This document shows positions 48,607 to 61,739 of a stretch of 64,000 nt of DNA, piece after piece. Each line of letters opens with the position of its first letter. Positions within the stretch are counted from its first letter, which is position 1. Source of the stretch: Amblyornis subalaris (lineage: Eukaryota > Chordata > Aves > Passeriformes > Ptilonorhynchidae); contig JACAXG010000068.1 of the NCBI GenBank assembly GCA_018881555.1, positions 3,128,198 through 3,192,197 on the forward strand, in the 5' to 3' direction. A program made the position numbers and the translations under genes. Under the pieces are notes generated by a model. It had not been told where the DNA came from, searched no databases, and worked only from the letters and a program-made list of their open reading frames with translations.

Positions 48607-49482
48607 TTGATAAGAACAACCCTTCANGGGTCTGTGGGCTGGTGTGTGGTGGAGAAGAGGAAGTTCAGAACCTTAGGAAATGTTTTAGATACTTTTAAAA
48701 TGTTCNGTGTAGCATATATGCACTTCCTCTTTCCACGCTGCTCCGCCGGTGCGGGTCCAGGCTGAGGCTGGGACATCTCCCAGCACATCCCTCCCTGAGC
48801 CTCCAGACAGCTGGGTGAGGCAGACAGGCAGCATACACACACCAAAGGAGCTTCTGAGCCTCCTATTTGAATGGAGGAAGTAAGGTAATGAAAAGGAAAC
48901 CATAATCTGGCCCCGAATTAATTAGCTCATAACACATGGCCTTAAAAAAAAATGTATTCCAGCGAGTGGATGGTTTTGCAGCTGCACCCTGGGACAGGGC
49001 TGGTCTTTGACTCCTCTGTCTCCATTTTTANTCCCCACAGTCCCTCTGCATCTTTGCATCACTGAAGTCCTGTGTCACCCACACCATGCTGTGCCCAGGG
49101 GTCCTGGTGTGGCACTGGAGTGAGGCCTCTCTGCCATGANTGGAACAGTAACTACAAAGCCTGAGGTGGACAAATCATTGAATTAATTTTCTCCCTGCTT
49201 CGTGCAGTTCTCTACCATGTTGCAAACAATAGTGGAACCATGAGATGTAACAGGAGACCAAGATAAGGGTCTTCAAGCCTCCACAGGGCCTTGGACTCTC
49301 TAGTTCAAAATATATTTCTCTTTTTTATTTTTTTAACCACGTCAAGGTTTACGTGTATTTGATTTCACATCAGCTGGCACAGTGACAGTCCAAAGTAAAG
49401 AGAATTTACTGTGCCTTGAATTCAAAGAATTAACTTTTCATAGGAAAAAAATAATTGTTTTATTTTTGTTTGCTCCGTTCAG

Positions 49483-49514
49483 GTCCATCTTTTCAGTCAC
49501 TGGAGCGGAAACAG
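49483..49514 (+). other. possible 32-base microexon
   Basis: The acceptor TTTGCTCCGTTCAG ends at 49482 and the donor CAG-GTGAGC begins at 49515. Both sites are strong, but an exon this short is rare, and such pairs arise by chance in 64 kb. No neighbouring exon was found. Confidence 0.08.
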
Positions 49515-50609
49515 GTGAGCGACTCTGTCATCACTGCTCATTGAGTTGGAGAACTGGGCCCATCAGAAAGTTTTCTGACTCCAGTGCTTTCCCTAGGAAA
49601 ACTGGACTGTCTCTCTGGGAGCCCTGGGGAGAAAGAAAAATGTTGGATTAAATTTGGAATGGTCAACACCAAGAGCCTAAGTTGCTATTCATTTTTCCTG
49701 TAGTGCCTTTAACCTGAGGACAATTAGAGCCATAATGTGGACATTAACTATTACAACANACATAGAGATCTCAGATTAGATGTATTTTACAGCAGGCCTC
49801 ATATCAGTTCCTGAGAAAGGGCAGGCAGAGCAATTCTCCCATGGTTCCGTACCTGAGATCTAAACCGTGTTTCCCAGGTCCCTGTGTTGGATACTTAGCC
49901 TAATGTTTTTGGAAGTCTTCTGGCAACTTTTAAATCTTTACAGATGCTATTATTGAGGTGTCAGTTGTCATGGGGAACAAGATCATATTTCACGACATAA
50001 AACTACCCCGTAATCATTTCGGAAGGTTGATGATATTGCTGCTAGGCACAGTCGAACTCTTCCTCACATCACTGCAGACTGAGGCTTTCCCTCTGCTCCA
50101 CACAGCCCGGATATAATCCCTTCTGATTAGAGCCTTTTCTCTTTGATGCTCTCCTTTGTCATCCACACACTGGGAAAATTGCTCTCTGTTGAATTACATG
50201 CTCCGTGCCGTTTGCAGAGTTGTCTCTTTTAACCTGGAAGCAAAGCTGTCTGTGTCTGAGCAGCGATAGGATTCTGACTTCTAGTAAATCTTTGATTAAT
50301 GAAGCTCAGGTAAACAGATTAGTCATTAACCTTTGTTTCTCATGATCAGATTACTTATTGATGTAGAGGGGTTGTGCTGCTCCCATGCTGCCAAGGATGG
50401 GAATCTGGCTTTCCTTCAGACTTCAAGAATCTTCNCATCATCTAACAAGGCACCCCCTTTTAGGATGGGGGTATTAAGAGAGCTGCTGCCTCTGCNGGGA
50501 GTCATCTATTTCATTTGGGATCTCACTGCAACCAGGGCACTTAAACGCAAATATTAATAGGTGCTGTCCACTAGTAGAGTGTGCTCTTGGTATCTCTGGT
50601 TCTATATTT

Positions 50610-50680
50610 TAGCTAGACAGCTGTCAGTGAGGGGAACTCAGCTGAGGCACAGAGGAAATACACACAAAGTGAGGCAAGTT
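50610..50680 (-). repeat. MIR-type SINE remnant
   Basis: 'gaggggaactcagctgaggc' then ACAGAGGAAATACACACAAAGTG and GAGGCAAG follows the reverse-complemented MIR order ('ggggaaactgaggcacagag', 'aggttaagtgacttgcccaa'). It is short and diverged. Confidence 0.45.
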
Positions 50681-53154
50681 TTTAAAAAATGGTACCCTGT
50701 GAATCCNTGGCTGTACAGGATGATAGCTCAAACCCTTGAGAAAGGCCAAATCCTTGGTCAGGAAATCCTTGTATAATATCCATGTCTGTAGACAGACGGA
50801 ATTCTGCTTTAAATCCATTCAAAGCTGACTTAATTCTGGGCTCTTTATCTGCTGTACAGGTCTCTCAGGATGGGCAAAAGCAGCCTATGGGCTGGGGGCA
50901 CCAAGAGAACCAAGGACAAGAAATTTTTTNTCCCTGTTTTTAGATATGCTACTATTGGTCTCTGCAAAGAAATGAATGATGTTCCATCATCAGTTCAGGA
51001 GAGTTTCAGATTCAGACACTGAACAGAAAACTGCTGGGCACTCCTTTGTGACAATCACTGCAGAGCTGCCCATCTGGAAAAGGTTTGCACCCTTCCTGAC
51101 TTCCAGTTTAGCTCCACTAGAACTCCATGACTGCAGGGATCCATGCACCAGAGGAATGCAGCTAGATCCAAAAGGGGGTCTTATCTTTACATGATGTGCA
51201 AATTTAAANGTGAGAAGGTTATGTAGGACTAACAAGGAGAAGTGACCTGTGCCTACCTGCAGCCTACAAAAGCAGAGAGGGAATTCCAATTACACACCAA
51301 CCTGATTCATTGATCTCTGATACACTGGGTTATATTTAAACCTGCAGACATTTACACTGCAGTCTTGAACGCAGAGAATTACAACCAGAATAGGTAGATA
51401 AAGTTTTGTGCTTCCTCACTGATCAACAGATTAAGCTTCATGCTCNCACCTTCAGTTTTGCATCATGTAAACCCCAGTCTTCCCCCCCATTTCCAGTCCT
51501 GAGATCCCCTGTGCACACAGCTATTAGCAGATGGAAATCCAGCAACCTGATCTGTGGGCCCAGTTGGGTAATCAAACATCTAATTACTAACAATTATCCA
51601 TTAATGCTTATAAATTAGGCTGCCAAACTACTTCTACAGACTACAAATATTTGCATCTAGACTTGTCTGCAAAAATGGAAGATGCCTGTGAAAAGCTGCA
51701 CCACAATGTCCAATGCTGCCATTCNCATCTGGACTCTTCAGACTGACCCAGGAAATGCAAATTTGCTGCATCAGAAAGGTACGCAGAAAATTAGAAGGTG
51801 AAATTGAGGGAATCGTGGAAATCAGGTCGTAAGTCAAATTCCAGGCTTGCTTGATTTCTCTCACATGAAGACTCTTCCTCCTTTTCACCCTTCCCTCTTG
51901 CTTCTTCCTCTGGAGTTGATTAATTTGCCTCCACCCTAGGAATATATATTGGTCCAGAGGGCTTATTTTATTCTGAATTACTTCCTGATATTAATAATGA
52001 TATTTTATGACTCATCACCCATCTAGAGCTGTTGTTTATTAAAATAAAGTATAACAACATGATTTCAGGTAACACTTCAGAGATGAACGTGTGCTTTTCC
52101 CTAACACTCCTAACTAGGAGAGACTGTAACGCTCTCCAGTAAGAACACACTGCATTGCTATGCAGGAAATGTAAACCAATTCTATAAAAAGGTTCCAGTT
52201 CCCATCCTGTTAAGTAAGTTTTGCCTTTTTATAATTGCCTGCTTTCTACTGTCTGTTTTATTAAAGCGATGTGGTTATGATCTTGTCCACGTGACCTCTC
52301 CCTTTGCTCACAAGGGANATGTTGGAGTGGTATTGCAAGAATTGGGACTTCAAGGCTACATTTAAATTAGTAAATTCAAACGTGTCTGGAAGCATTCCCA
52401 GGACTAGAACAAAACTGTTTATACAGTCAACTGCTAAGCTGTTCTCTGGCATGAATTTGGCCTGTTCCAGCTCCTTCTTTCCCTGCATGGATTGTGATCG
52501 CAGCATGGCCAAGGAGAAGTGCACATGAAAGTCCCACTTTTTGAGAGGATAAATGAGTTTACTTGCATATATGCTGTCCACCTGCTGGCTTTGGTGCTTA
52601 ATCCTGCCTGCATTTTATTTACCTGGTGAGGTAGAACCAAAACACCTTGAACTCAGTACCCAGGCAAACAATTTTTTTTTGAGAATCGCATTGATTTGAG
52701 GCAAATGTTGAATATGGCAGGGACCAGAATCAGCCACTATCACATACAGTAAAAGTTGATGCACATGCAAAATTAAGCTCCCAGTCACAGTCTGGATAAG
52801 TATCAGTTGGATCTGAATGGTGCAAAAGCTGAGAGTAATAAAGACAGGGTCCTCAGCTGAAGACTAATGGCTCTTGTTGCTGTATCAGGCTCAAATACTC
52901 TGCCAAGGAGAGTGCCAGAGGAATTGCAGAAAGAAGAGGGTGTGANGGTTTAATGGGATTTTAGTAAAATATGATATATTTTTTTTAATTTGCCTGAGTG
53001 TTTTATTCTTTTTAAGTAACTCTGAAGGGATCATCTAATTCTATAGATAAGCCATGTATAGTCACCAGCCCAACATAAATTAATTGAAATGGCTGCTGAA
53101 CACAACACTTGCTTTTACTGAGAATGCAAGAAGTTCTTCAAGGACTAAACACTT

Positions 53155-53232
53155 TCTATCTCTTTCTCTTCCTCCCCTGGGGTCTCTCTCCCCTCTTTTT
53201 CATCTCTTTTTTTCTCTTCCTTGATGCCCAAG
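53155..53232 (+). repeat. long polypyrimidine tract
   Basis: Nearly pure C/T for about 67 bases, broken only by a GGGG and two single purines, then TTGATGCCCAAG. It can serve as a very strong splice-acceptor tract for the candidate exon that follows, or be a simple low-complexity run. Confidence 0.75.
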
Positions 53233-53286
53233 ATGGTTCCATTAGTCTTGCAAATATTAATTCCCAATGCAAACAGAATGTGTCAG
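53233..53286 (+). other. candidate 54-base exon or conserved element
   Basis: It sits between a 67-base pyrimidine tract ending CCCAAG and a near-consensus donor CAG-GTAAAG at 53287. The 54 bases are open in the frame reading DGSISLANINSQCKQNVS, and the length is a multiple of three, so inclusion would not shift a frame. The DNA also contains CAAATATTAATTCCC and is followed by AAAATTAATTGAAG, so a conserved noncoding element is an equal possibility. I do not recognise the peptide. The acceptor's AG is preceded by A rather than the favoured C or T. Confidence 0.22.
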
Positions 53287-53299
53287 GTAAAGGAGGATG

Positions 53300-56200
53300 T
53301 AAACGGAAAATTAATTGAAGAGCAACGTGTAGACTTGTGCTATACAATGTCCTCAGCATGAATACTCAAACAGAAACCTGCCATTGACTCTGAAAACCCT
53401 CCCACACATGGAACACAAGGCTGGGCTGCTGGCACAGGAGATGCACACGAGTTTTTTGAACAGTGTCTGATGATCGATTCCCCTTTTGGGGGGTTGTTGT
53501 TCCGGATTCACTGGTGCACAGCAGGGCTGACTGCACAGCCAGGACAGAGCCACTGCCCTCCCCTTGCTCGAGGCCTGACCCAAACGTGGCCCCAGGAGGG
53601 CCATGGTGCAAGGCTTTGTCACCGTCCTCTTCCCAAGGCAACCAGTCCCACGGGAAAGGTCAGGCTGCCTTCAGCTCCAAAGCTCCTGTTAATCCTCTCC
53701 AGTCAGGAGTGGTCGAAAAACATTGCTGACCACTGCTCAGAGCGGTGAGCAGGAGCTGGTTGTCATTTTTGGAGCTTCTTGCCAACCTCTGACAATGCGG
53801 AGTGCATAAATTGATCAATGAATTTTACTGCTTTACCTATTTCATAAATTGCCCTCAGATGATGATGCTGTTCAAACCACTTGCTGCAGATGCTTTGTGA
53901 AAAAAGAAATTTCTTCAACAGTTCATAACAATTATTTGTAATTTNTGTTGTTTTGACTAGACCCTGTTGATGACATAGTGATTTTTTTGGCTCATTGATT
54001 AGAAGAGTTTTAGATTTCTGAATTATTATATTTGGAGGTGAGAATTCAGAATTTTATTTCAGTTAATAGACTTTCAGTCCAGAAGAGATAATAGCTCACT
54101 CATTCCATGTCCTTGAACAGCACAAACCAGAGGTTTCAGGCAGTCCTTTCCCCCCATACTTTGATGTATGAGTACGTTTGACAAAGCTTTATCTCCTAGA
54201 AAATTACTCAGTCGTTCTTTCAAGCCATATAGAATTCTCCTGCTTTCAATAAAAACCCCAGATGTTCCCATGACTTCCCCCTCATTAAAATAATTTGCTA
54301 CAGTATTCCTGGGAAACTAATAGAGGTAGTTGAGAATACAAGCAGAATTTGTAATGAATTCTCACACACTTTTTAATATTTTCCCAGCAAAAGTTTCAGG
54401 CTTACTAGTGGAGGTTTGGGCTGTCGCTGCTCCCTTTTATCCAGACTCATTGTGCNTGGTTTAGCGACCAGCAGACTTGACCTTTCTCTGGTTGAGGGAG
54501 AAAAAGCAGCTCTCCCGGGTGGATTGCATTTTCCAAGGCTGGTCTCTCTACTGACCGAAACAGGAAGCTGGAAAAACCAGCAGACCTGAAGTACCTCACT
54601 AGATATTTAAATTTCGGTGGGAAATGGCCTGGCTCTGCTTGCTCATCCTTAGGGCTGGTTCTTGGAGNGAAGGAATGGGACACAATGCTGGAAACACCCA
54701 AGGAAATCCATCACCCATCTCCAGCAAGTCTTGCTGGTCTTTTCTGGTACCACTGAGGCTCATTTTAAAGAATCCATCAGNCTCGAAATTGTTTCCACTC
54801 CTGCTGAAATTATAACTCCATTTCTCAGCCTTATCATCAGCATCCTGAGTCTTTTTTTGCTCACCAGGGAAAAAGGAATAGGTCAGATCTTTAACATGCA
54901 CAATATTAACTTTCTAAATCCTGCTTTCTCTCAGGATTTACTTGACTAGATAATTTCTATTTATTTTGGACACATTCTGATATCANGTCTGTAGAGATTT
55001 GTGGGGAAAATACAGACAATACAAAGGATTTTGCTTTTTACTCTTAAGCACCCCCTGATCACCACCAACAATAGCCTTTCTGCCTCCTTTCACATTTCCA
55101 TTTTCTCTCTTCCCCTGTTTCTCTGCACTCAGCATCCTGCAAGCAGAGCTGTACAGTCTTCCAGTAAATGTCTCATTTAAAGAGTGAGGAAGCCTGAATT
55201 AAATAGGGCAGGGACTCTTGCTGGCCTGAGTTAATGGAGATGTCTTTTAGTGAGATGTCAGCTCCAGACAGTTCAGCTCTGCCAGCGTCGTGACAAACCT
55301 TCCCGCCACGGTTTAGCAGTGGATGAACAACGCTCTGCTGTGCAGGTNTGTGATGGCCTTTGGATTGGGCTGTGCCTCATTTTTAGGTGTTTTCTTGTAA
55401 CTCAGGGCCACAGCTTATAACCTCATATAAGTGAATGTGAACAGCAAGAAATTCAAGTGCTGGAACCAGGACCAGCTGTTGTTGGCTCAAAGGGAGACCA
55501 AAAACCCCATTATCTTGGTCCAGTCTTATTAATAAATTATGCTCTATCCTGCAACCAGTGGAAAATATGGATGTGTCTACATGATATCTGTAGAAGACAA
55601 CCTGACAAGTCTGGAATGTGAAATTGTTCTAATTGGTATAACTGAAGCCAGAATTTGGTACAGTGTTATCCAGTAGCTGGAAATTTCGTGACCATAATGG
55701 TGATCTCTCCAGTCTTTAGAGAAAAAGCGTCTAATAGGGGATNCTGTACTGGCAATGATGCATTGCAATTAGAATGTCTGAGCTCTTGAAAATTAGCACT
55801 GCTCTTGAAGTTTCCAAAANTGTGCCACCTTGTACTATGGAGCAATTATTACTGTACGGAACAATTTCTCTTGGGTGGTATCTGCCATCACTTGACAGTT
55901 TCATAAATGTGAACATTTCAGAAGTGACAAAACTTCCATCCTTGCTGGAAAAAAAAAAATAAAAATTTTAAAAAAGGTTAATTAACCCCAAGCTTTCTTT
56001 TCTGAAGTGCACACTCCCAGAGCATCAGCACACACAGAAAGTTGTGCTACTAATGCTTTTTCTGGAGCAGAAAACCATCTTGTGTTTTCACATATGCTTC
56101 CAACACGAGAAGTTTCCTCATTTTGACAAAATGTGTTCCCTGTATTTTTAGAGCTGGGTTCAAACTCCGCTGAGCTGAGGAGAGGAGGCAGGGCAGGCAC

Positions 56201-57430
56201 ACAGCTGCTCCCAGCCACGCCACGCCGAGCGAATGTCAGAAGTGCTGGGGCTAATGGGGAAGCGACAGTGCCCTTTGCTTCCCTGCCCCTGCCCTCCACT
56301 TCTCCCTTCCTCCCTGGGCCTGACCTCTTGCACTGGGAAGCCTGCCCCTGGTTTGCAGCTTGTTCTGCTGCTATCCTGCCCGAGAAACAAACAAACAAAC
56401 AAACCAACAGCAACTCATCTGTGCGGAGGAGATACCATTAATATCTAACCATGAGGATCAGAAAAAGCAGGGAGAGTGCAAACATGGCCAGGAACATGTT
56501 TGCAGTGTGTTCAGGATGGATTGCCCAACACTGAGGGAAGCAAAACATAAAAGTTACACTTCCGCCAGACAACGAGTGACTTGTCACCAAAAAAAAGAGG
56601 TTTAAAGGCTACACTTGCCTTCCCTCACTCGCCCCCCTCTCTTCTCCTTACTGCTTTCATCATGTCCAGTAAATAGGTTATGATTAAATCTTCCTAAAGT
56701 GGAAAGAAATACTACATTTATGAGTTTCTCAAAAAAAGTAAAGATACGTGAAATGAAAAATGAAGATGGCTTTGCAGAGGATAACCACAACGGCAGAAGA
56801 GCTTCCCAAGCCACACAAAGGTGGTCACAGTTCACATCCCACCCCACGAGGTGGGATCCTCACACCTGGAANTGCTGGCTCACACTGCACTGAGCCCTGA
56901 GCAAGGTAATGCCCAGTATCTTCCTCATCAGGCTTTGTCAGAGAAGCAGGACTAACCCACATCNACATCCATTACTGAATTCCTGAAAAGAGTGGGTTAA
57001 TGGTTCACAAAAATCAATAAAAGATTGCTGTGATGGGAGAGCCATCCTGGAATGACAGAGTGGTTTTTTCCTGCCAGCAGTACTCTCACATTTACTGAGG
57101 GAGCAGAAGCTGTGATATCTAATTCTGGCTTAAAGTCTCTCCAAGTCTGGTGTTCTCCACCTCCTCTGCTAGTGACCAAGCAGTTTCTTTTCTGTCGAGG
57201 CTGGAGCTGATGGTGATGNTAAAGCAAAGAGCCAGGACTGTCCCTGTGCCCCAGGCACACGTAACAGAGAGCACAGCAGGGTTCATGTTCCCTGGCTGAA
57301 TTTCCTCAGTGTTACCACCCAGCAACAGCCATGCAGCTGATTGCTGCAGAGAGTTCTGGATGTTGAAACACACACAGTCTCTTAGGGCTTCCCCCTTGCA
57401 TGATCTGGCTTTTCACTCCTCATATTTTTC
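53300..57430. other. unique noncoding DNA
   Basis: Moderately GC-rich around 53460-53740 and 56160-56360, where frames are open on both strands without recognisable products. A-rich run at 55951-55976. No repeat family was identified. Sequence at 56213-56231 holds four CpGs in a small cluster. Confidence 0.35.
56384..56405. repeat. (AAAC)n microsatellite
   Basis: About five AAAC units in a row, short but clean. Confidence 0.85.
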
Positions 57431-57435
57431 TGCCT

Positions 57436-57497
57436 GTTTATTTATTTATCATTTATTTATTTAATTAATTGGTTATTTATTTATTTATTTATTTATC
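57436..57497. repeat. (TTTA)n microsatellite
   Basis: Interrupted TTTA tetranucleotide array of about 60 bases with a central TTAATTAATTGG break. This is the longest simple repeat in the window. Confidence 0.92.
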
Positions 57498-57499
57498 AC

Positions 57500-57955
57500 T
57501 GATCTCGCTAGAATATACAGTGACCAGAGCCCTTGAGATCTATTAAAAAGGCTGCAGACATGGTTTATGTCCTCACTTCCCATTTCAGACTACTCCAGGA
57601 GCCAATTTTTTAAGATTCTCAGAGCAGTGTCCCAGAGGTGACCAGGGTCCAAAGCCCCCTGAGATGGTCACTCAGTNGTTCAGGAGCTTTCACAGTTAGA
57701 GAAAAAACATTATAGATAAGAAAGCAGGATTAAGACCTGGCACTTCTGCTTGAAGCTTGACGAAGCAACTCTGAACCCCCTGACAAAGCCTCCTGATGCA
57801 CCTCCAGAGGATCAGGCACTTGCTCCAGCCCAGCCCTTGGCTCCAAGTGCACCCACTGGGGACAACAATACTGGAGACAACAGCATGTCCTATTAACAAC
57901 ACAAATGCAAATACACACTTTGGGCCATATTGTTTTGTTGGGCTGCTTTTACCAT
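57500..57955. other. unique noncoding DNA
   Basis: Two overlapping minus-strand frames at 57696-57918 look like chance. Nothing else was recognised. Confidence 0.4.
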
Positions 57956-57959
57956 AGAT

Positions 57960-58340
57960 CTAATCTCTTCACCTTTGGCATTGAAAATGTGTTTTAATTA
58001 ACCCACTAGCAAAACATTAGACTGAGACGGTCTGATCATTTTAAACTTTATTTTCCTGAATGAAAACAATGCTGGCCAAATTTACTGTACACTGTCACCT
58101 TAATTACCTGTCTTAGACAATCCCTTTCACACTCACTTGCCGTTTATCACAGTATAACACAAAAACTCTTCCTCTAAAAAAAACTTTAAATGCTTCTGAG
58201 ATTCAAACTGTAGATTGCTTGTGCAGCTATAATCTTAAAAAACATCTGCTACATTTGTGTGGTAAAGGAAGTCTCTTTAGAATACAGCCTTTGATTTCTA
58301 TAAAAGACAAATCAGGCCACATGTTTTTGTTTTGAATGCT
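57960..58340. promoter_or_regulatory. enhancer-like AT-rich block
   Basis: About 380 bases with no useful open frame. It contains GTTTTAATTAACCC, GATCATTTTAAAC, CACCTTAATTACCTGTC, CCGTTTATCAC, GCTATAATCTTAAAA and CTTTGATTTC, the last a TCF/LEF-type core. Sequence complexity is high and no repeat matches. With 30590-31140 it is the best noncoding-conservation candidate here. Confidence 0.3.
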
Positions 58341-59880
58341 TCTCATCACAAGAGGAAATTTTCTGCAGCTTGGAATTTTGAAGGCATGAAAAATGTATTT
58401 ATTTTTTTAAACAAAGAGCGCACAGAAGAACACCAACAAAACTCCTCGGAAGTGTTAAAAACCATTCCTCTATCTTCTTTAAAGAAACGCTAACGGCTGC
58501 CTGACCCACATTTTGATCTACCTTTCCGTCTTAAATTTATCTGGGTCATATCATGTCCTTGATCCAAACATNTAACTCCCATTGACATCTCAGACCTTGG
58601 GAGGTTCACCCATCATTAGCTCTGAAGCTGCTAATAGCCCAGACAAGCAGAAGATCAGGAGGTTTCACTGTGCTGTTTTCATTTGTGTCTCACGGGGAGT
58701 GTGTTGATAGTGGTGGATTGACAAACTGGCTCTGACACCGGAGTGAATTGAAGGCAGGAATCGATGGTACCTTGTGGCCGAGCGAGTCCAGAACAGATAT
58801 TTTTTTGCCTGATTCTGAACTATCTATTTTTTTAAGAAACTATGAAAAAAATAAAAGCTTCTGGTTCTTCATGCGGAACCCTTTGTTTTAGATTTTGAAA
58901 CTAGTTTGTAGCTGCCCATTTCTTCCTCCTACATCTCCTCTCTCTTCTTCACTGGGGTACTAGAGATGCCTACATNAAGCCTTTTCAAAGCCAACCCCAC
59001 TTGTAGAGGATCATCTTTTACACTTACCAGATACTCCATCCTACCACTCTCTTCTCTGCCTCTTTCCCTCTGATGAGAAGCTTTGAGCTAAAACAGCCTC
59101 TGATGTCCACAACCACTTCAAACCAAGGGTCAAATCCTGCCTAAAACAGGCTCTTAGTCCTCAATGTGGAAGCACGTGGATCCATTCTCCCCCTTTCCAG
59201 GGTTAAAGGAGTCCCCACGTCCCTGCTGCAAGCCCAGGGCAGGAGGGGAGCAGCAGGGACGTGATGCAGGAGCACAGCTCAGCTCCACACAGCCAGTTAC
59301 ACCAGGAGATGTTACACCCAGAGTGGTGCAGCTCCAAACACAATGTCTATTGTCTCAGCAGATGAATCAAATGCACAGTCAGTATCTCCCCTTTGACAAG
59401 CTTCTGATTACCAAGATTATTTTTATTTTTGCATGCTAGAAATAGACTTTTGCCATGATTTGAAATGCAAAAGCTACAGTTCTGCATAACGAAGGCAGNG
59501 ATACAGAAAAACAATTATGATTAAATTTTGAAAACTCAGATCACCAACCTGATAGCAAATCCCTTACAGTTTTGGAGGTCTGTCAAGCAGGTATGGCTAA
59601 AGGGTGTCCTGCTGATAGCAGCTGTGANCTGAAGCACATCCTTTAAGTGATAACTGCTGTCAAAGTGCAGAGACAAGTAATGAGGGCAGAAAGGCACTTC
59701 AGTTGTAGCAGCTTGCATAGCTCTCATACAATTTGTGTTTTCATTCGCTGGGAGTACTTCATTAGCTGTCAATTACTTTTGGTTTGAGGAGGAATTTTTT
59801 TTCAGTTCATTCATGTTTCTTGTAGTCAGTCAATCATCCCATGTTTTAATGCCAAAGAAGTATCAAAATTCATATAAACA
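58341..59880. other. unique noncoding DNA with a repeat scrap
   Basis: No gene was recognised. Near 58570-58605 'taactcccattgacatctca' again resembles the old amniote family, and near 59125-59150 GGGTCAAATCCTGCC may be another scrap. Confidence 0.35.
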
Positions 59881-59884
59881 AGCC

Positions 59885-59950
59885 CCTTTCTACCTTAGGT
59901 GCTGCCCAGAGCTCACTGAAGTCAATACAAATGCACCAGTTACCTCCAGT
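59885..59950. repeat. ancient amniote interspersed repeat fragment
   Basis: 'gctgcccagagctcactgaa' then GTCAATACAAATGCACCAG resembles the family form with CACTGAAGTCAATGG. It is short and diverged. Confidence 0.35.
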
Positions 59951-59954
59951 CAGC

Positions 59955-61615
59955 TTAAGGTCCACCTGTTTGTGGCCTGTGGCTGTGACTCTGCTTTTCC
60001 TGCTGAGCTTCTAGTCAAATTCAGCTTTAATGTTCTGTGAAACACGGGATCCTTCTGAAAGNATGGTAGACTCTGTTTCATCTGAAGATTTACTACAAAA
60101 GGGAATAAAGTTTCTTTTGGATGTGGAATGGAGAAAGTCCATGGAGATAACTTTGAAAGGTGGGAGGCTCTGTCATTGATCACACTTGGCTCCAACGGAG
60201 GTATCAGGCCTTAGGCAGAGNGGGCAATGGATCAGAGCCCTCCCTGAGCTCCCCCACTCTCTTTTCCGTGTAGAAATCCCTCACCCAGTCAACAAACCAA
60301 GTTCCTCCACTCCAAGTCCCCGTGCATTTGTGAGAGAGAGTGCAGTGCAAATGCACATTGGAGTCTGCTCTGAATGATGGCAGATGTTTTTCATCACAGC
60401 AAAGGAGCCTCTTGTGCAATTAGCAAGACAGAGCTTTAAAAAAATTTTTTGCACAGAATAAGTGTGTATTTACATAGTTGTGAAATTACTTCTCTGATAG
60501 AGAATCAGATTTGCAAAACCTTTGGTGCATTTTTTTCCCCTGTAATCGTGTCTTCTCCTTGCTCTGAGATGCAGCANTCCCTGTGAACAACTGTCTCCTC
60601 TCCTTGGTACCCTCATCTGTATCCTGCATGGAACAGAGATCCCGGGGTAGTTGCCATTGAAGCATTTGTCCAAAGCCTAGAGGAATGCATGGAAGAGCTC
60701 CCGGAGGGTTCAGTGAGGTTTGGATTGGGTACTGAGCTCTGGGTGCAGTGAGTAACCAACCCGCTGCACCCTGCCAGGTTCCAGCTTTGATTAATGAATA
60801 TGCAACTTTTTGCAGAAATGAATCACAAAGCCTTTCAAGTGCGCCAGAGCTCATTTTCGACCAAGGTTCTCACTGTTTCACACAATTTCTGTAGAAACAA
60901 TGAAAAACTGGGGCTTTCCTTGCAGCTGTGGGAGCTGGGGGGTACTCTGGGCTCACAACCAAGAGTGTGATCAGAGGGGAGGCTGCGTCCTGAACTCAGT
61001 CCTGAGGTGAATTTGAGTTGTACAACTCCCTGCTTTTCTGGTGTTTCCTATTCAGTGTCAGTCTGATCAGAAGTTCAAGCAATTCAAGAAAGTCCAAGCA
61101 AGCATTTCACTTTTCTTGAGGCAGAAATATCAGCTATGTTAAAACAGCAATTAGTCAGGATTCTGCTTTCCTGTGAATCTAGACCCCTTCTAAAAATTCC
61201 GACCAGATTTGGGGAAAAGTCAGACACAGTTTCCCATAATACCATTGCAGTTAGATTTTCAGCTCTTCTTGACAGTTATGACACTGAGTTATAATATATT
61301 TAGCCTTTTTTAATATAAATAATCTTGTTTCTCAACTATAAAGCAAGTGCAGGTGAGGGGGTGGTGATTGTCACTGCAGGATTGAAAAGAGGGAGAAATG
61401 TTTCTGCAGTCCCCCACGCCGGATGGAGTTCTGACCTTTGTCTCCTACGTTCGGAGATGGAGAGGACAGGAGCAGCTCCTTTCCAAAGGGCTCAGCCCCC
61501 AGCAGTTCCCATTATAACTCCATGACTCAGCACCTAACGTGATCTCTGCCCCNGACACAGGCAGGGTGAGGAAGAGAGAAATACCCAACCACCCTCGGAG
61601 CGACGTGTCTTGCTG
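59955..61615. other. unique noncoding DNA
   Basis: No exon or repeat was recognised. The frames at 60470-60854 on the minus strand overlap in two phases and carry an ambiguous base. Confidence 0.4.
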
Positions 61616-61619
61616 ACAG

Positions 61620-61735
61620 TTAATTTGCCAACAGCACTCTGTGGCTTTGTATATTAATTAAGCANTGAATTAATTCATTAATGTTGCCGACACAGAGAGC
61701 AGAACATACCTTAATTTCATAATGCCTGATTCCAT
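61620..61735. promoter_or_regulatory. enhancer-like AT-rich block
   Basis: Contains AGTTAATTTGCC, TATTAATTAAGC, TGAATTAATTCATTAATG and CTTAATTTCATAATGCC within 115 bases. TGAATTAATTCA is a perfect 12-bp palindrome. Very dense homeodomain-type cores, no frame and no repeat match. Confidence 0.3.
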
Positions 61736-61739
61736 TATC

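Larger units (their letters stand above)
48610..53150. other. unique noncoding DNA
   Basis: Repeat-poor. Bases 49960-50035 (TCATGGGGAACAAGATCATATTTCACGACATAAAACTACCCCG region) and 51570-51660 are complex AT-rich stretches without frames. Apart from the two entries listed separately, nothing is recognised. Confidence 0.35.
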
